From contig NC_081198.1 in the NCBI RefSeq assembly GCF_902713425.1, positions 20,195,188-20,259,187 on the forward strand: a DNA stretch of 64,000 nucleotides, written 5' to 3'. The position numbers were made by a program, and so were the translations under genes. The stretch is from Acipenser ruthenus (Eukaryota > Chordata > Actinopteri > Acipenseriformes > Acipenseridae). Positions 1 through 11,923 of the stretch are shown here, one piece after another (position 1 is the stretch's first letter; every line of letters begins with the position of its first letter). The notes below the pieces were generated by a model. It had not been told where the DNA came from, searched no databases, and was given only the letters and a program-made list of their open reading frames with translations.

Positions 1-1434
1 ATCTCTTGCTGACCTGGGGATCTCTGGCACTGCTCTGGCCTGGTTCTCCTCCTACCTCTCCAACCGCACTTACCAGGTAACCTGGCGTGGAGCAACCTCC
101 ACACCTCACCCTCTCTTAACTGGAGTCCCCCAAGGGTCAGTTTTGGGTCCTCTCCTAATCTCTCTCTACACCCGCTCCCTGGGCCCCCTCATCGCATCCT
201 ATGGTTTCTCATACCATTTCTATGCTGATGATGCTCAGATTTTCCTCTCCTTCCCCACCTCTGACTCCACCATCTCCTCCCGTATCTCTACCTGTCTGTC
301 TGCTATTTCCTCCTGGATGCACTCGCATCACCTCAAACTCAACCTCTCTAAATCTGACCTCCTTTTCTTTCCCTCCTCCTCCCCCTCCTCTGATCTCTCC
401 ATCTCTGTTCCTCTGGAATCTACCACACTCTCTCCCTCTTCCTCAGCTAAGAACCTTGGAGTCACCCTGGACCCCTGCCTCTCTTATTCCCAGCACATCT
501 CCACTCTGGCACGCACTTGCCGATTCTTCCTGAGCAACATCCGAAGAATCCGACCCTTCCTCACCAACTATGCTACCCAGCTCCTGGTCCAGGCCCTGGT
601 ACTCTCCCGCCTAGACTACTGCAACTCCCTCCTGGCTGGCCTCCCTGCGTCCGCCACCCGTCCGCTCCAGCTCATCCAGAACTCCGCTGCCCGCCTGGTG
701 TTCTCTCTGCCTCGCTTCGCCCACGCTACTCCACTACTCCGCTCGCTCCACTGGCTCCCGATCACCGCTCGCATCCAGTTCAAGACTCTTGTACTAGCCT
801 ACAGATGCCTTGACCAGTCTGCACCCAGCTACCTCCAGACCCTCATCTCTCCCTACACCCCCACTCGACCTCTCCGCTCCGCCTGCACTAGAAGACTAGC
901 TCTACCACCGCTACGCTCCCCTGCCTCCAAAGCCCGCTCCTTCTCCACCCTTGCTCCGCAGTGGTGGAATGACCTTCCTACAGATGTCAGGACTGCCCAG
1001 TCCCTGACCACATTCCGGCGCCTCCTTAAGACTCACCTCTTCAAAGAGCACCTGTAGAACTCCTCTGTTTGTATCCTGGGACACTATCACCCTTCATGTA
1101 AATGTGCTTTATTTTGCTCTTCTCAGCCCCTATTTTACTGCATTTACTCCTGTACTTCAGAATACTGTAATCTGCCAAGTTTTTAACCTGTAGTACTTTG
1201 TATTTAATCACATCCTGATGTAACTATCACTATTTAATCATATCCTGATGTAACTATCACTATTACCTGCTGTATTATTGAATTGTGGTTTGTCAAACTT
1301 GTACTTTACTTGAACAAAAATTATTGTATTTCTTGCTCTTATTGTATTACTTGTATTGTAACGCTTGAAATGTTTTTGCCTACGATTGTAAGTCGCCCTG
1401 GATAAGGGCGTCTGCTAAGAAATAAATAATAATA
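1..1434 (+). mobile_element. L2-clade LINE, 3' half (5' end outside window)
   Basis: The reverse transcriptase frame is open from base 2 to the stop at 1057 and then runs into a 3' UTR. The protein has the [11 protein letters not shown] block, the YADD catalytic box (221-232), the [15 protein letters not shown] block and the LHWLPI thumb block, in the order known for L2/Maui-clade LINEs. The 3' UTR holds two copies of a 30-bp direct repeat (1201-1230 and 1231-1260). It ends with the conserved tail reading 'gtaagtcgccctggataagg' and a TAA/AAT microsatellite. No stop interrupts the part that is present, so this copy is fairly young. The same tail ends the SINEs at 2918, 3321 and 22581. Confidence 0.9.
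2..1057 (+). CDS. L2 LINE ORF2, reverse transcriptase (partial at 5' edge)
   Basis: About 351 codons of RT palm, thumb and C-terminal region are visible without a break. Fingers, APE endonuclease and ORF1 would lie before the window. The enzyme would copy the element's RNA onto nicked chromosomal DNA (target-primed reverse transcription). The FYADDAQIF catalytic box is intact. The first internal methionine (143) is not the true start, because homologous sequence continues in frame up to base 2. The family assignment comes from motif order and is firm at the clade level. Confidence 0.88.
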   Translation, partial: SLADLGISGTALAWFSSYLSNRTYQVTWRGATSTPHPLLTGVPQGSVLGPLLISLYTRSLGPLIASYGFSYHFYADDAQIFLSFPTSDSTISSRISTCLSAISSWMHSHHLKLNLSKSDLLFFPSSSPSSDLSISVPLESTTLSPSSSAKNLGVTLDPCLSYSQHISTLARTCRFFLSNIRRIRPFLTNYATQLLVQALVLSRLDYCNSLLAGLPASATRPLQLIQNSAARLVFSLPRFAHATPLLRSLHWLPITARIQFKTLVLAYRCLDQSAPSYLQTLISPYTPTRPLRSACTRRLALPPLRSPASKARSFSTLAPQWWNDLPTDVRTAQSLTTFRRLLKTHLFKEHL

Positions 1435-1436
1435 AT

Positions 1437-2434
<998 letters not shown>

Positions 2435-2810
2435 TAGGTAGTCACCACCACTGGGCAGGTCAGTGGGTTGCTGAGGATTCAAAAGTTCTCTGAAACAGCC
2501 TAATACAGTAGATATCCTTTACAAGTTTTGAAGAGTCACTGTCCTTTGTGATTAAAACCAAAACAACTGTAGTAATGACTGCTGACTGACATTTGTTTTA
2601 TCTCTTAATTTTTGTAAGTAATCCAGTGAAACTGTGTACTGTTCATTATGAACAACATTACACAACTATGTGTAATTTCCAATACAAAGATGACCATTCT
2701 ATGGCAACCTACATACATGTTCAAGGTGTGTCCATTTCTGCTAAACCAACAAACAAAAAACAACTACTGCAAACATGAGTCTCTTCAGTTAAAAATCTCA
2801 AATAATTCAA
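2435..2810. other. AT-rich stretch, nothing recognised
   Basis: Short open frames here have no recognisable motif. The stretch may include more of the decayed Penelope-like element that becomes recognisable from about 2820, but this could not be shown. Confidence 0.3.
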
Positions 2811-2819
2811 CAGCTTTGA

Positions 2820-3320
2820 TTCGGCCAATTGTCCCTCTTAAAGAAACTATAGAAGCTTTATAAAAAGCACTAAATGATAGACTAGATAAATCAATACCAA
2901 CAGCAGAAGTGCTGAACATTATTATTATTATTTATTTCTTAGCAGACGCCCTTATCCAGGGCAACTTACAATTGTTACAAGATATCACATTATTTTTACA
3001 TACAATTACCCATTTATACAGTTGGGTTTTTTACTGGAGCAATCTAGGTAAAGTTCCTTGCCCAAGGGTACAGCAGCAGTGTCCCCCACCTGTGATTGAA
3101 CCCACAACCCTCTGGTTAAGAGTTCAAAGCCCTAACCACTACTCCACACTGCTGCATGATCAATGTAGTTTTAGAAAACAGTTATTTTACATTTGTTGAT
3201 AAGAATTACAAACAAAATGATGGTACAGCAATAGGATCTAAATTAGGAATGCATTTTTCCAGTACATGCATGGGGAAATGGGAAGAACAATTACTTAAAA
3301 CACTGGAAAGAGAACCTTTT
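2820..3320 (+). mobile_element. Penelope-like (PLE) reverse transcriptase remnant, interrupted by a SINE
   Basis: Two flanking pieces, 2820-2917 and 3155-3320, read as one decayed RT segment. The second has the pattern VLENSYFTF...GTAIGSK...MGKWEE, which matches the ENNYFTF/GTAMGS/FMGKWE blocks of Penelope-like RTs. The first reads LNDRLDKSIPTAEVL, as expected just upstream. A minus-strand SINE (2918-3154) splits them, and a second SINE (3321-3595) cuts off the right side. At least one stop is present (near 2861). The assignment rests on a short motif match. Confidence 0.6.
2918..3154 (-). mobile_element. tRNA-type SINE with L2 tail (copy 1)
   Basis: Read on the minus strand, the element starts with a tRNA-like head ('gcagtgtggagtagtggtta' followed by a B-box-like 'ggttcaat'). 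It continues with a CORE-like 'cccttgggcaaggaacttta' and ends in the L2-type tail and AAT repeats. The whole is about 237 bp. The tail is shared with the L2 LINE at 1-1434, its likely source of reverse transcriptase. Confidence 0.8.
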
Positions 3321-3595
3321 ATTATTATTGATTTCTTAGCAGGTGCTCTTATCGAGGGCAACTTACAATTGTTACAAGACACCACATTATTTTTACATAC
3401 AATTACATTATTATAATTTTTTTTTTTTTTTTTTTTGTACATACAATTGCCCATTTATACAGTTGGGTTTTTACTGGTGCAATCTAGGTAAAGTACCTTG
3501 CTCAAGGGTACAGCAGCAGTGTCCCCCAACCTGGGATTGAACATATGACCCTCCGGTCAAGAGTCCAGAGCCCTAACCACTACTCCACACTGCTG
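3321..3595 (-). mobile_element. tRNA-type SINE with L2 tail (copy 2)
   Basis: This is the same family and orientation as the copy at 2918. Its body is lengthened by a poly-T tract on the plus strand near 3418-3436, next to a partial repeat of the 'acatacaatt' segment. It has diverged in the tail ('agcaggtgctcttatcgagg'), so it is older or less constrained than copy 1. Confidence 0.78.
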
Positions 3596-5440
3596 CCCTA
3601 TATAGCAGATATGAGTTTGTAATGGAGGCTTGTCTCCTCTGATGAAAATAACGACCTGTCCAATTAAAACCCGTGCTCAGAGTGCGTTCTGCCGGGTTGT
3701 TGATAAGCAGTCAGCGCACCGGCCCCGCCCATCTCACCAGCCCGCCTTGGGACCCGCCATTACAATAGATATATAATTATATATATATATAATTTTTATT
3801 TATTTTTTACTTTAAAATTTTGAGGAGACAATCCTCCAGACCCTCCACTTATAAATACTTATTTGTATCTATAAGTTATATTCTTCTTGTCCTTTTATAG
3901 AGACAGTTTGCTTTAAAAAATGGTCACAAAATTTCAAAAAGAGTATTAGAAAAAAGATTTAGCTACCTATATTGTGTTGTAGTTTTTATCAATCATCTCC
4001 AGGCTTTATAAGCAGATAACTCACCTTTGTAACATGAATAGGATATGCAGGTTTTCTTCAGACAGTAAAAATCTGTTCCTAGCTGTGCCCCTGATGGTTC
4101 TCGGTCCTTCCAGTCCAGGTCTTTGTTTCAACCAGACTGTAAATGAATGACTGGTCCTTCTTATAAATCATTCAGGACCTCATTGGAAGTGAGGGCTACT
4201 GCTCTATAGGAATCAGCACTGAGTGTGAGGGTCCAGTGATCATTTTATAAAGGAAACATGTTTATGTGCCAACCTAAGGGGATGTCATCATGCGTTACTA
4301 TGAGAATGAATGTGTGCCAAAGCAGATGTGTGCTTGTATTGAAATTCTCTGGAGACACAGCTACCATTTCATATAAATATATTTACATAAGAAAGGCAAT
4401 AACTTACTTTAACTTAGTGATCCTTTGCTTCATAATATCCATGGAGTAACACCCTAAGGACGGCCAATAGAACCAAACTTAATGCAAGTAGCGTTCAGTT
4501 TGGTACCTAAATGCCAATCAATGAAATAGAATGCTTCAATAATGCTTTATGTGTGGTGTTTCTTTGCCTACAAGACTGACAGTGATTGGTATGTATAGGG
4601 TTTATTGTATCTCAATATAAAATAAACGTGGTTATCCTGCGTCAGTATATAGCGGTATTAACAATGTCTCTGCTAGCTGTCCGTGCATCTATTTATGGAG
4701 AGTGCTTGTGCTGGGTGATATTTCTGGTTTTGCTGCGCTGAAAAATGAATCCATTACAGAATAGCAAATTGATATTATTGTTAAAACTACAAGAAAACCG
4801 ATGTTTAGCTTAGCAGTTAGAGACATCGTGTTTATTTAGACAAAAGCTCTAAAATTTTGTCAATAGTTATTGATGAAGAAAAAAAGGTAAAATCCCATGA
4901 CATCGCAATATGGAAATTATTATCGATATCAAACAATATCGACATCAAAATATGTCGATATTGGTGCTCATCACTACAATTTATCCTCCACTATTAACAC
5001 CGACTTATTTGTATTATATTTTCATGCAGTAGTATCTTAAGAACAAGACAAGGTAACAGTCATTATTATTAACACGTGTAACCATAGATATTCTTCCTCT
5101 TCTTACGTTTTCTAACAAAGATCAATTCAATATCAACATGTTTCTTTATTGCAAGAATGCGGGAAATACAACATGTTGCTAATCCTGCTGTGGAAGTGAT
5201 GCGTCAGTCACCGGAAGATACTGGTGATTCCAGACTTGGAGAAGCCTGGAGACGGGGTTTGTAGCATTCTGTGGCCCCACAGTACATACAACACTGTATG
5301 TTAACTGCTTGAGCGGTTCGAAGCACGTTATTACTGTAAGTTAAGCATTAGGAAAACAAAATAAATAGCCATATTGCTATAATGTGTCAAGAAAGCAGGA
5401 AATACATCATGTTGTTAATGCTGCTGTGTGTAGGGTGTGT
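3596..5440. other. Intergenic, no gene seen
   Basis: No coding signal was found. A stretch at about 4905-4980 with 'atatcgacatc'-type repeats ending 'gctcatcactac' resembles the end of a fish hAT-type element. A diverged pair of about 45 bp ('gggaaatacaacatgttgct' near 5161 and 'ggaaatacatcatgttgtta' near 5398) marks a small local duplication. Neither is firm. Confidence 0.3.
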
Positions 5441-5575
5441 ATGCATTGCTATGAGCTGCAGCCCCAATCACACACACCCTCTCCAGGATTGAATATGCAT
5501 TGCTATGAGCTGCAGCCCCAATCACACACACCCTCTCCAGGATTGAATATGCATTGCTATGAGCTGCAGCCCCAG
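5441..5575 (+). repeat. 54-bp tandem repeat, about 2.5 copies
   Basis: Units 5441-5494 and 5495-5548 are essentially identical, and a third partial unit follows to about 5575. Each begins 'atgcattgctatgagctgca'. Because 54 is a multiple of three the array also reads as a repeated peptide, but nothing else supports coding. Confidence 0.9.
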
Positions 5576-5680
5576 TCAATCAATCATAAATCATATATTT
5601 TTTCTATAGCGCCCCATATACATAATAAAATGTCTTAAGGCGTTTCTCAAAATCTACTTAATAACAAGAAAATATCTAAC

Positions 5681-6587
5681 TATAATTAGGGTTGCTACTT
5701 TTCCATTGTAATTGGTAAAGTTCGTTAAACGTTGAATTCCCCCCAAAATATGAGTTTGACTGAAATAAATTTATATACGATAAACGTCGGTAAAACCACT
5801 CGCTGTTTTTTTTATTTTCTTACCAAAAATAATCATTAAAAATGATCTCTAGTTGGTGTAGTTTTTATACTTGCTGTCCCATCTCTGTTCCGCTCTGAAT
5901 GGCTGGGGGTCGCTGTCAGTCATCTCAGTGGTCTGTTAGTACTATAGTTTCACCCTTTTCTGACAGATCTCGTTGACTGAAGCAGTGGTAGAATGCTCTC
6001 ATTTGTTTAAATGACTGTCAATCATCAAGACCTGCACCGACTGTACACTTTCATTTGCAGGCTACAGCGCCTGTCATTCAAAGCGCCTACTTTGAAATTA
6101 GCAGGTTAAGGTGTACCTTATCTTTTGCTTTAGATATACAGTGACAGTTACTAGTTTGATTTGAAAATGGGGGCGCAAGAGAAAAACAATGAATATTGTG
6201 CAGAATACCCTGCCAATGGCTGAAGTCTCCGCGGCAGGACGAAGCAGGCCTGTCAGCCTTGCCTTCCAGTGACTCGGAGTCCAGCTGTGCTGAAGCAGGA
6301 GTGGGGTGGAGCTCAGACTCCGAATAATAAGTGCAAGTTAGTTTTGTTCAACTATCTAATGTTTTGTTTCATGTTGAATATGATAAAGGGGTTTTACTAA
6401 ATGAGGCGTTTTTCAATGGCATAAAAAGGTTTTTTTTAAAACATAACGGTCGATTTCACCCATGCTCTGCTTGAATTGAAAAATAAAGATTAAAAAACCC
6501 TGTGAATTCTTTCTAAAATAAACATTCATATTAATCGTCGATTTGGCAGAATGAAAAACAAATCGAATAGTAGCAAGCCTAATTATA
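5681..6587. mobile_element. Non-autonomous DNA transposon with terminal inverted repeats (about 0.9 kb)
   Basis: The left end 'tataattagggttgctactt' is mirrored at the right end, where 6568-6587 reads as its reverse complement with one or two mismatches ('agtagcaagcctaattata'). The interior has no transposase that I recognise. No clear target-site duplication was found, because the outermost bases are themselves palindromic. Superfamily is unknown. Confidence 0.65.
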
Positions 6588-6977
6588 AGCCAGGTCGAAC
6601 AAAAATGTCTTCAGTCTAATTTTAAACAAAGAGATAGTGGGAACACTCCTGATGTCTCTGGGAAGAGAGCTCCAAAGTTAAGGAATAAGACATGGAAAGG
6701 CTCGATTTGGGACATAACGCTGTGTAAGTTCAGACAAATAGTCTCTTCCTCTTTAGTTCAGACCGACTCCAGTTCAGTCTCTTCTTGTTTAATGCAGACA
6801 GACTCCAGTCCAGTCCATCCCTCTTTGATCTAAACAGGCTTCATCTTTGAACCAAGATAAGCCAGTTTCTATGTGTTACTTTGTTTTTCACTGGAACTAT
6901 TTTCTTGTGCTTAATGTTTTTTTTTACTGTTATTGGTAACTTGGTACATCTTGAGGGCCAGAGTTGAGTACCACTGC
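6588..6977. other. Intergenic, no gene seen
   Basis: Contains short imperfect repeats around 'agactccagt(c/t)cagtc' at 6765-6815. No coding or RNA gene signal is evident. Confidence 0.3.
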
Positions 6978-7196
6978 TCTAGGGCAGGGGTCTCCAACCC
7001 TGGTCCTGGAGAGCCCCTATCCTGCAGGTTTTATAGATGTCTTTACATCATCAATGGCTAAAGATCTGGAACACCTGTTAATCTTGATTATTAAGTCAAT
7101 AATTGGTTTAATTAAGTAACTGAGAGATTGGTTGAAACAAAAACCAGCAGCCACAGTAGCTCTCCAGGACTAGGGTTGGAGACCCCTGCTCTAGGG
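6978..7196. mobile_element. hAT-type MITE with perfect 8-bp target duplication
   Basis: The element 6986-7188 begins 'caggggtctccaacc' and ends with its reverse complement 'ggttggagacccctg'. It is bounded by identical 8-bp copies of 'ctctaggg' at 6978-6985 and 7189-7196. An 8-bp duplication and CAGGGG termini fit the hAT superfamily. At 203 bp with no coding capacity it is a MITE that must have been moved by a transposase encoded elsewhere. Confidence 0.92.
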
Positions 7197-7793
7197 GATG
7201 GGTTCACGTGATATAACCACTTCGCGTCATGCCTTTTACCGCTTTAAGTGTGCAGTTATATGCCAACCCATCCTGTCGTGACTTAATACTTCAGTGGAAC
7301 CCCATTCGTACACATACAGTACATAGGCTACTGTGCAGTTCTAAAGATAACCACTAGAGGGCAGTGACACTACAGTTATGCTGCACTGGAGTTAGCGAGA
7401 ACAACTTTTTAATTTGTATTGCTTATTATGTTACAAGTTTAATAAAGATACGGGTTAAATATCATATGTAATGAATATGTTTTCAATGCGTAAAACACTT
7501 TACGTGATTTATGTGGATCGCTTTACATATTAGGCTATATACCAAAAAAAAAAAAAAAAAAAAAAAAAGGAATAAGGAAAAAAATAATGAATTACGCCAA
7601 CCGGGAATCGAACCAGTGTCACAAGAATAGTAAATAGTAATGCTAATGCATTCATTAGAGTCAACGGCACCCGTGGTTTCTGATACACAAGTTAATGTAA
7701 CGCACCCCATCGTGCATTCGGGACATTTCAGTGGTGATAACAGGCACACGGGGCATTAACACCAGTGGTATTAAGATGGTTAGATTACAATAC
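7197..7793. other. Intergenic upstream of the ZP gene
   Basis: Contains a poly-A run (7545-7568) and a B-box-like 'gggaatcgaacc' on the minus strand (7602-7613) without a foldable tRNA around it. No gene was found. Confidence 0.3.
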
Positions 7794-7965
7794 CAGGGAG
7801 GGCAATAAGACTCCTGTTGCATAGCAGTGTCACCCATTCCAGGCTTTACTACGAGCTTGATTAGCCCCAGATAACAAGCTCAGGTGTGTTTTTATTAAAC
7901 TCACAGTAAAACCAGTAATGGATCAAACTGCTATGAAATGCGTCTTTATTTTTTTTATCCCCCTG
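7794..7965. mobile_element. Foldback MITE family A, copy 1
   Basis: Left and right halves are inverted repeats. The left has 'aagactcctgttgcatagca' and the right, read backwards, has 'aagacgcatttcatagcagt'. Related copies lie at 16441 and 20338 in introns of the ZP gene. Ends are approximate and no firm target duplication was defined. Confidence 0.65.
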
Positions 7966-8158
7966 TAATTGTGATAGAGAAATCGAATTTTCTTTTTATT
8001 ACAAAGCTTTCTCACCCAAAAACCACACATCCAAACACTGGATATTTACAGATTTTTAAGCATAATCATTTAGCATATTGGATTTTTTTTAATTTAAAAA
8101 AAGAAAAGTTTTTATTGCATATGTTATTAAATTGAAAGAATCAAAATAAAACGTCTAA

Positions 8159-8159
<1 letters not shown>

Positions 8160-8219
<60 letters not shown>
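8160..8219 (+). repeat. (ATT)n microsatellite
   Basis: About 20 uninterrupted ATT/TTA units lie some 270 bp upstream of the ZP gene start. Confidence 0.95.
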
Positions 8220-8221
<2 letters not shown>

Positions 8222-8437
8222 TGTGAAAAAAATGTGTTTAGGAATACAATTAATATGATAACTCAACACCGGGAAAGACTTGGGAGTCGTTTGCAATTGA
8301 GCTTATTAAGTTTCTTTTAGCATTTCTGAAACTGACTTTTCAAACATGCAAGTGACTTTAGTAGTATATGGCCGGTTAAAACTCGTGTTGAATGGAGATT
8401 CCCCCTGTTCGGTTTAATTAATTTCAATTTGACCCTC

Positions 8438-8455
8438 TATAAAAACGCCCAGGTG
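8438..8455 (+). promoter_or_regulatory. Likely ZP gene core promoter: TATA box and E-box
   Basis: TATAAAAA at 8438-8445 lies 45-52 bp before the ATG at 8490, which leaves room for a short 5' UTR. An E-box CAGGTG follows at 8450-8455. Egg-coat genes are known to be driven in oocytes by FIGLA acting on E-boxes. Whether this E-box, which sits unusually close to the TATA box, is used is inference. Confidence 0.6.
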
Positions 8456-8489
8456 TGTTCGTTCTATATCGCATCTGTGGTTTTCTAAA

Positions 8490-11400
8490 ATGGCGCTATT
8501 GAAAGGCGTTCTGCTGTCCCTTTGCTGTTTCCTCTCCACCAGCGCACAGGACGGTAAGCTATCTTTTTATAGTGCGGGGTTCGCAATGCTCACCTACTGC
8601 TAACGTTTCATTAATTTGTTCTGCAGTTTCTTTGTTTGAAAATACTTGCTTTCGATATTAACTTTGATATATAACCTGTTTGTATGTGTCTGGATAACTT
8701 AGTAAAATAGTTTTATCCTTTAGCTGCGTGAAAACTTAATAAACTTGAGTATAGCTGACTTAATTATCTTGTGAGCCAATTTTTACGGTGGGGGTGCTGA
8801 AAGCCTGTATGGTGGAAGCCATGCGTTCGGTTGCTATTATGTTGATAACATGAATTGACGCCTGTTTAAGCACCACCCACAGTTAGCTGTATTGTGACGA
8901 ACTGCTTTTCTTTTAAGGGGCATTTTAGTAAGTGTTCTACTATATACACACTTGCTTATACTGTCTTCAACTACTAATCAACACTCTCGTTTTATTGCCT
9001 CTGTGTGATTTATAAAATATCCTGCCCATATCCTGTTCAAAAGCAATGTAAAAAGGTGAAGTACTCTGCACATGCAGATCATGAGATTCACAAAACTACC
9101 AGGATTTTTCATTGCACCCCTGTACTTCAAGCCTGCCCAGGGTGTGCTGCGGTGCCTGATTTGTTTAGAATCCTGGTAACTCATCCATTTCAGTAACTTC
9201 TTTTCTCTCCAGCCGTGACTGTGAACTGTGGAGATGACATGATCACTGTTGGTGTTGAGCTTAACTTCTTTGGCTTGCCACTGGACCCCAACAGGCTCTC
9301 TCTGGGCAGCTGCCCCGTGTCCAGTGTGCAGGAGTCAAACCGCATAGCCTTCTTCAGCTATGGGAAACTTGACTGCAGGTTTATGCGTATGGTAAGTGTA
9401 ACGCAGAGTATGTAATGTAAAACAAGCTAATGAATGTAATGTATGCTTGGGTTAGTTAATAACTGTAATTGATTACTAACTTACTGTATATCTCTACCTG
9501 AAACAAACACATCAACAAACACAAGTGTAGAAATCAGTTATCAAAAGTGCCCAGCCATTTCAAGTAGAGTTATCACACATGCCAAGTTTCAAGAAACCAT
9601 TGGGGCAACCTTGCCCAGCACATAGTAGCACAACTGTAAAAGGGGTGCGGGGCGGGGTCAAATTTGCCTGTATTGTTTCTATTAACTTGGCTTGTGTTCA
9701 GGCATAATAAAAGCCAAGCTGGAAGAAACAATTGGGGCAACCTTGGCCCCATCGCTTTTACAGTTGTGCCTATTTGCTTTATGCTGGGCAAAGTTGCCCC
9801 AATGATTTCTTGAGACTTGGCTTGTGTTTTTGATATTTCCTCTTTAAATGGTTGGGCACTTTTTTGATAACTTGGCTTCTGGTGTGTGTCTTTGTGTGTG
9901 TGTGTTTTTTTTTTTCCCCCAATGGTAAAGTGTAATGGCAAAAGCATTTGGATGCAAAGTTATGCTATTCGTTGTGTGTGGTACAAAATACGTATATATA
10001 ACCCGTGTGTGGGAATCTAACCCAAGACATGCTTGCATTGCAGACAATGTAGCTTTCAGCCACCAAGTTTGTCCTTCCACTTCAACATTTGCAAGTGTAG
10101 CAGTAAAGTTTAGTTTAATGAGTAACAAAACAAACAAGATTTTGTAAATTTATGTATTATCCTGATTTTTGTATTAAACTTTTCATCTGATTTTGCAAAC
10201 TATCAAGCTTGATCTGTTCCTCTTTATTATATTAATTTTCATGTTTAGAAAGTAGGGAGATAGTGTTAAATTCTCATATGTATTTGAAACTAGAGGATTC
10301 CTGTCTAGGGGCTGGAATTCACGGCACCAAAGTAACCCAATATTTAGTCTTGGCACTTTTCAGTGGATATTCTCTCCGGTTGCACTTGGCTTCTCATTCA
10401 AGTTCCCCAGGCTCATGCACCCCTGTATATAACTTCCCACCGCTGTCCGGCTCATCAACCAGTTGCATCCATGCTCTGCAACTGCAAAACATTCTCCCCA
10501 TTTATTCATGCACTCCCCCTTGCAACAAAGCAATTCTCTGGGTTGTTCCAATATATTTAATTTGAAAGTTAAAAATACAAAAGCATGACAACCTATGTAC
10601 AAAAATCTTTACTAATATACAATTGAACAAGAACTGTTGCCTATTTTCATTTCATAGTTACATGGCAGTGTATCTGGTGAAGAAATATATAGATAGAGAA
10701 ATGTCTATTGAATTTATGTATTTCTATATTGTGTATTTGTTCATTTACCTTATATATATATATTATATAAAAATACACACTATCCTTCACCATTACCTGA
10801 TTCTCAGAAATGAATGTTCCTTTTTGTCCAATGGGGACCACAAATGGCGTTTCTCTCCAACCAGTAGAGAGGAAACTGTACTTCCTTGATCCAATAGGGA
10901 TCTCAATGAATGTTAACCAGGTAACCAAAATTTCAGTTTCTGATCGTCTGCTTGAAAAATCTTCTATTTAACGGTCCCAAGCATCTCGGCTAGCTGACTT
11001 CATCTTTCAAAATACTCTGTTTTCTCAACTAATTGTGTGGCAGTAAGACAACTTGCAAACTCTAGGTTCAAAGCCCACATGTACCACTTTTTTTTTTTAT
11101 ATATATAAAGGTGTGTGGCTTTTTTTTTTTTTTTTTTCTTTAGGCAAATGTTCCATTTTAAAACTATAATCATTAATATAAATTAGTGCATTTATATTAA
11201 TGTCCTTTCCATGTTGACAAAACAAATTGTCATTAAACTCTCATGTCCTGTAATGTGGAGAAGTGCCTGGGATCTGCAAAAACACCTTATTTCTCTTGCT
11301 GTATGACAAGTATTGACTTTTTTTTTGTTCTACAAATTGGTGAAATGGTGCTTTTGGCTGACTTACTTTTGCTGCACCGATACCCTGAATGCATAAACTA

Positions 11401-11887
11401 TCCTTGCTGTATAGTCTGTCGGTTCTCGTGCTTCGCTGATAACTTGGCGCAAGGAACTACTGTTCCCCCTCTAGCTATTTGTAGCGTTCTGGTCAACTGC
11501 AAAAATACTTCAAATTGCAGCCCAGGGTAGGAAGACTAATTTCAGCGCTTTCGTGCACGTTTATTAAACTGGAACAACTGCTTTTACACAAAGCCAAACT
11601 ACCATCTCTGTGCATAAAACAAACGCTACAGCCCTTGGATAGTGTGTGTTATGGCTTGGATAAATTAAATGCTGTGATTGGCTTGGCTGAGTGTTTAGGC
11701 AGTACATACCAGCAAATTTGTACCTTAAAATGTTTTGCGCTAGCGGAAGATTACATAGTTAACAGTTTTACAAAGATATATATTTTAACCATTTAGAACC
11801 ACAACCCACTCCAGGGTATGCTGTGAGACATTATCTTGCTGTTTGTGTTACTTGCATAGACTTCAATTACTTTTGTATAACAGCATG

Positions 11888-11923
<36 letters not shown>

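Noticed and set aside
7580-7665. Possible tRNA gene on the minus strand (ggttcgattcccggttggcg)
   Set aside because: A good B box is present, but no matching 5' acceptor strand, D arm or anticodon stem could be found. At best it is a tRNA-derived scrap.
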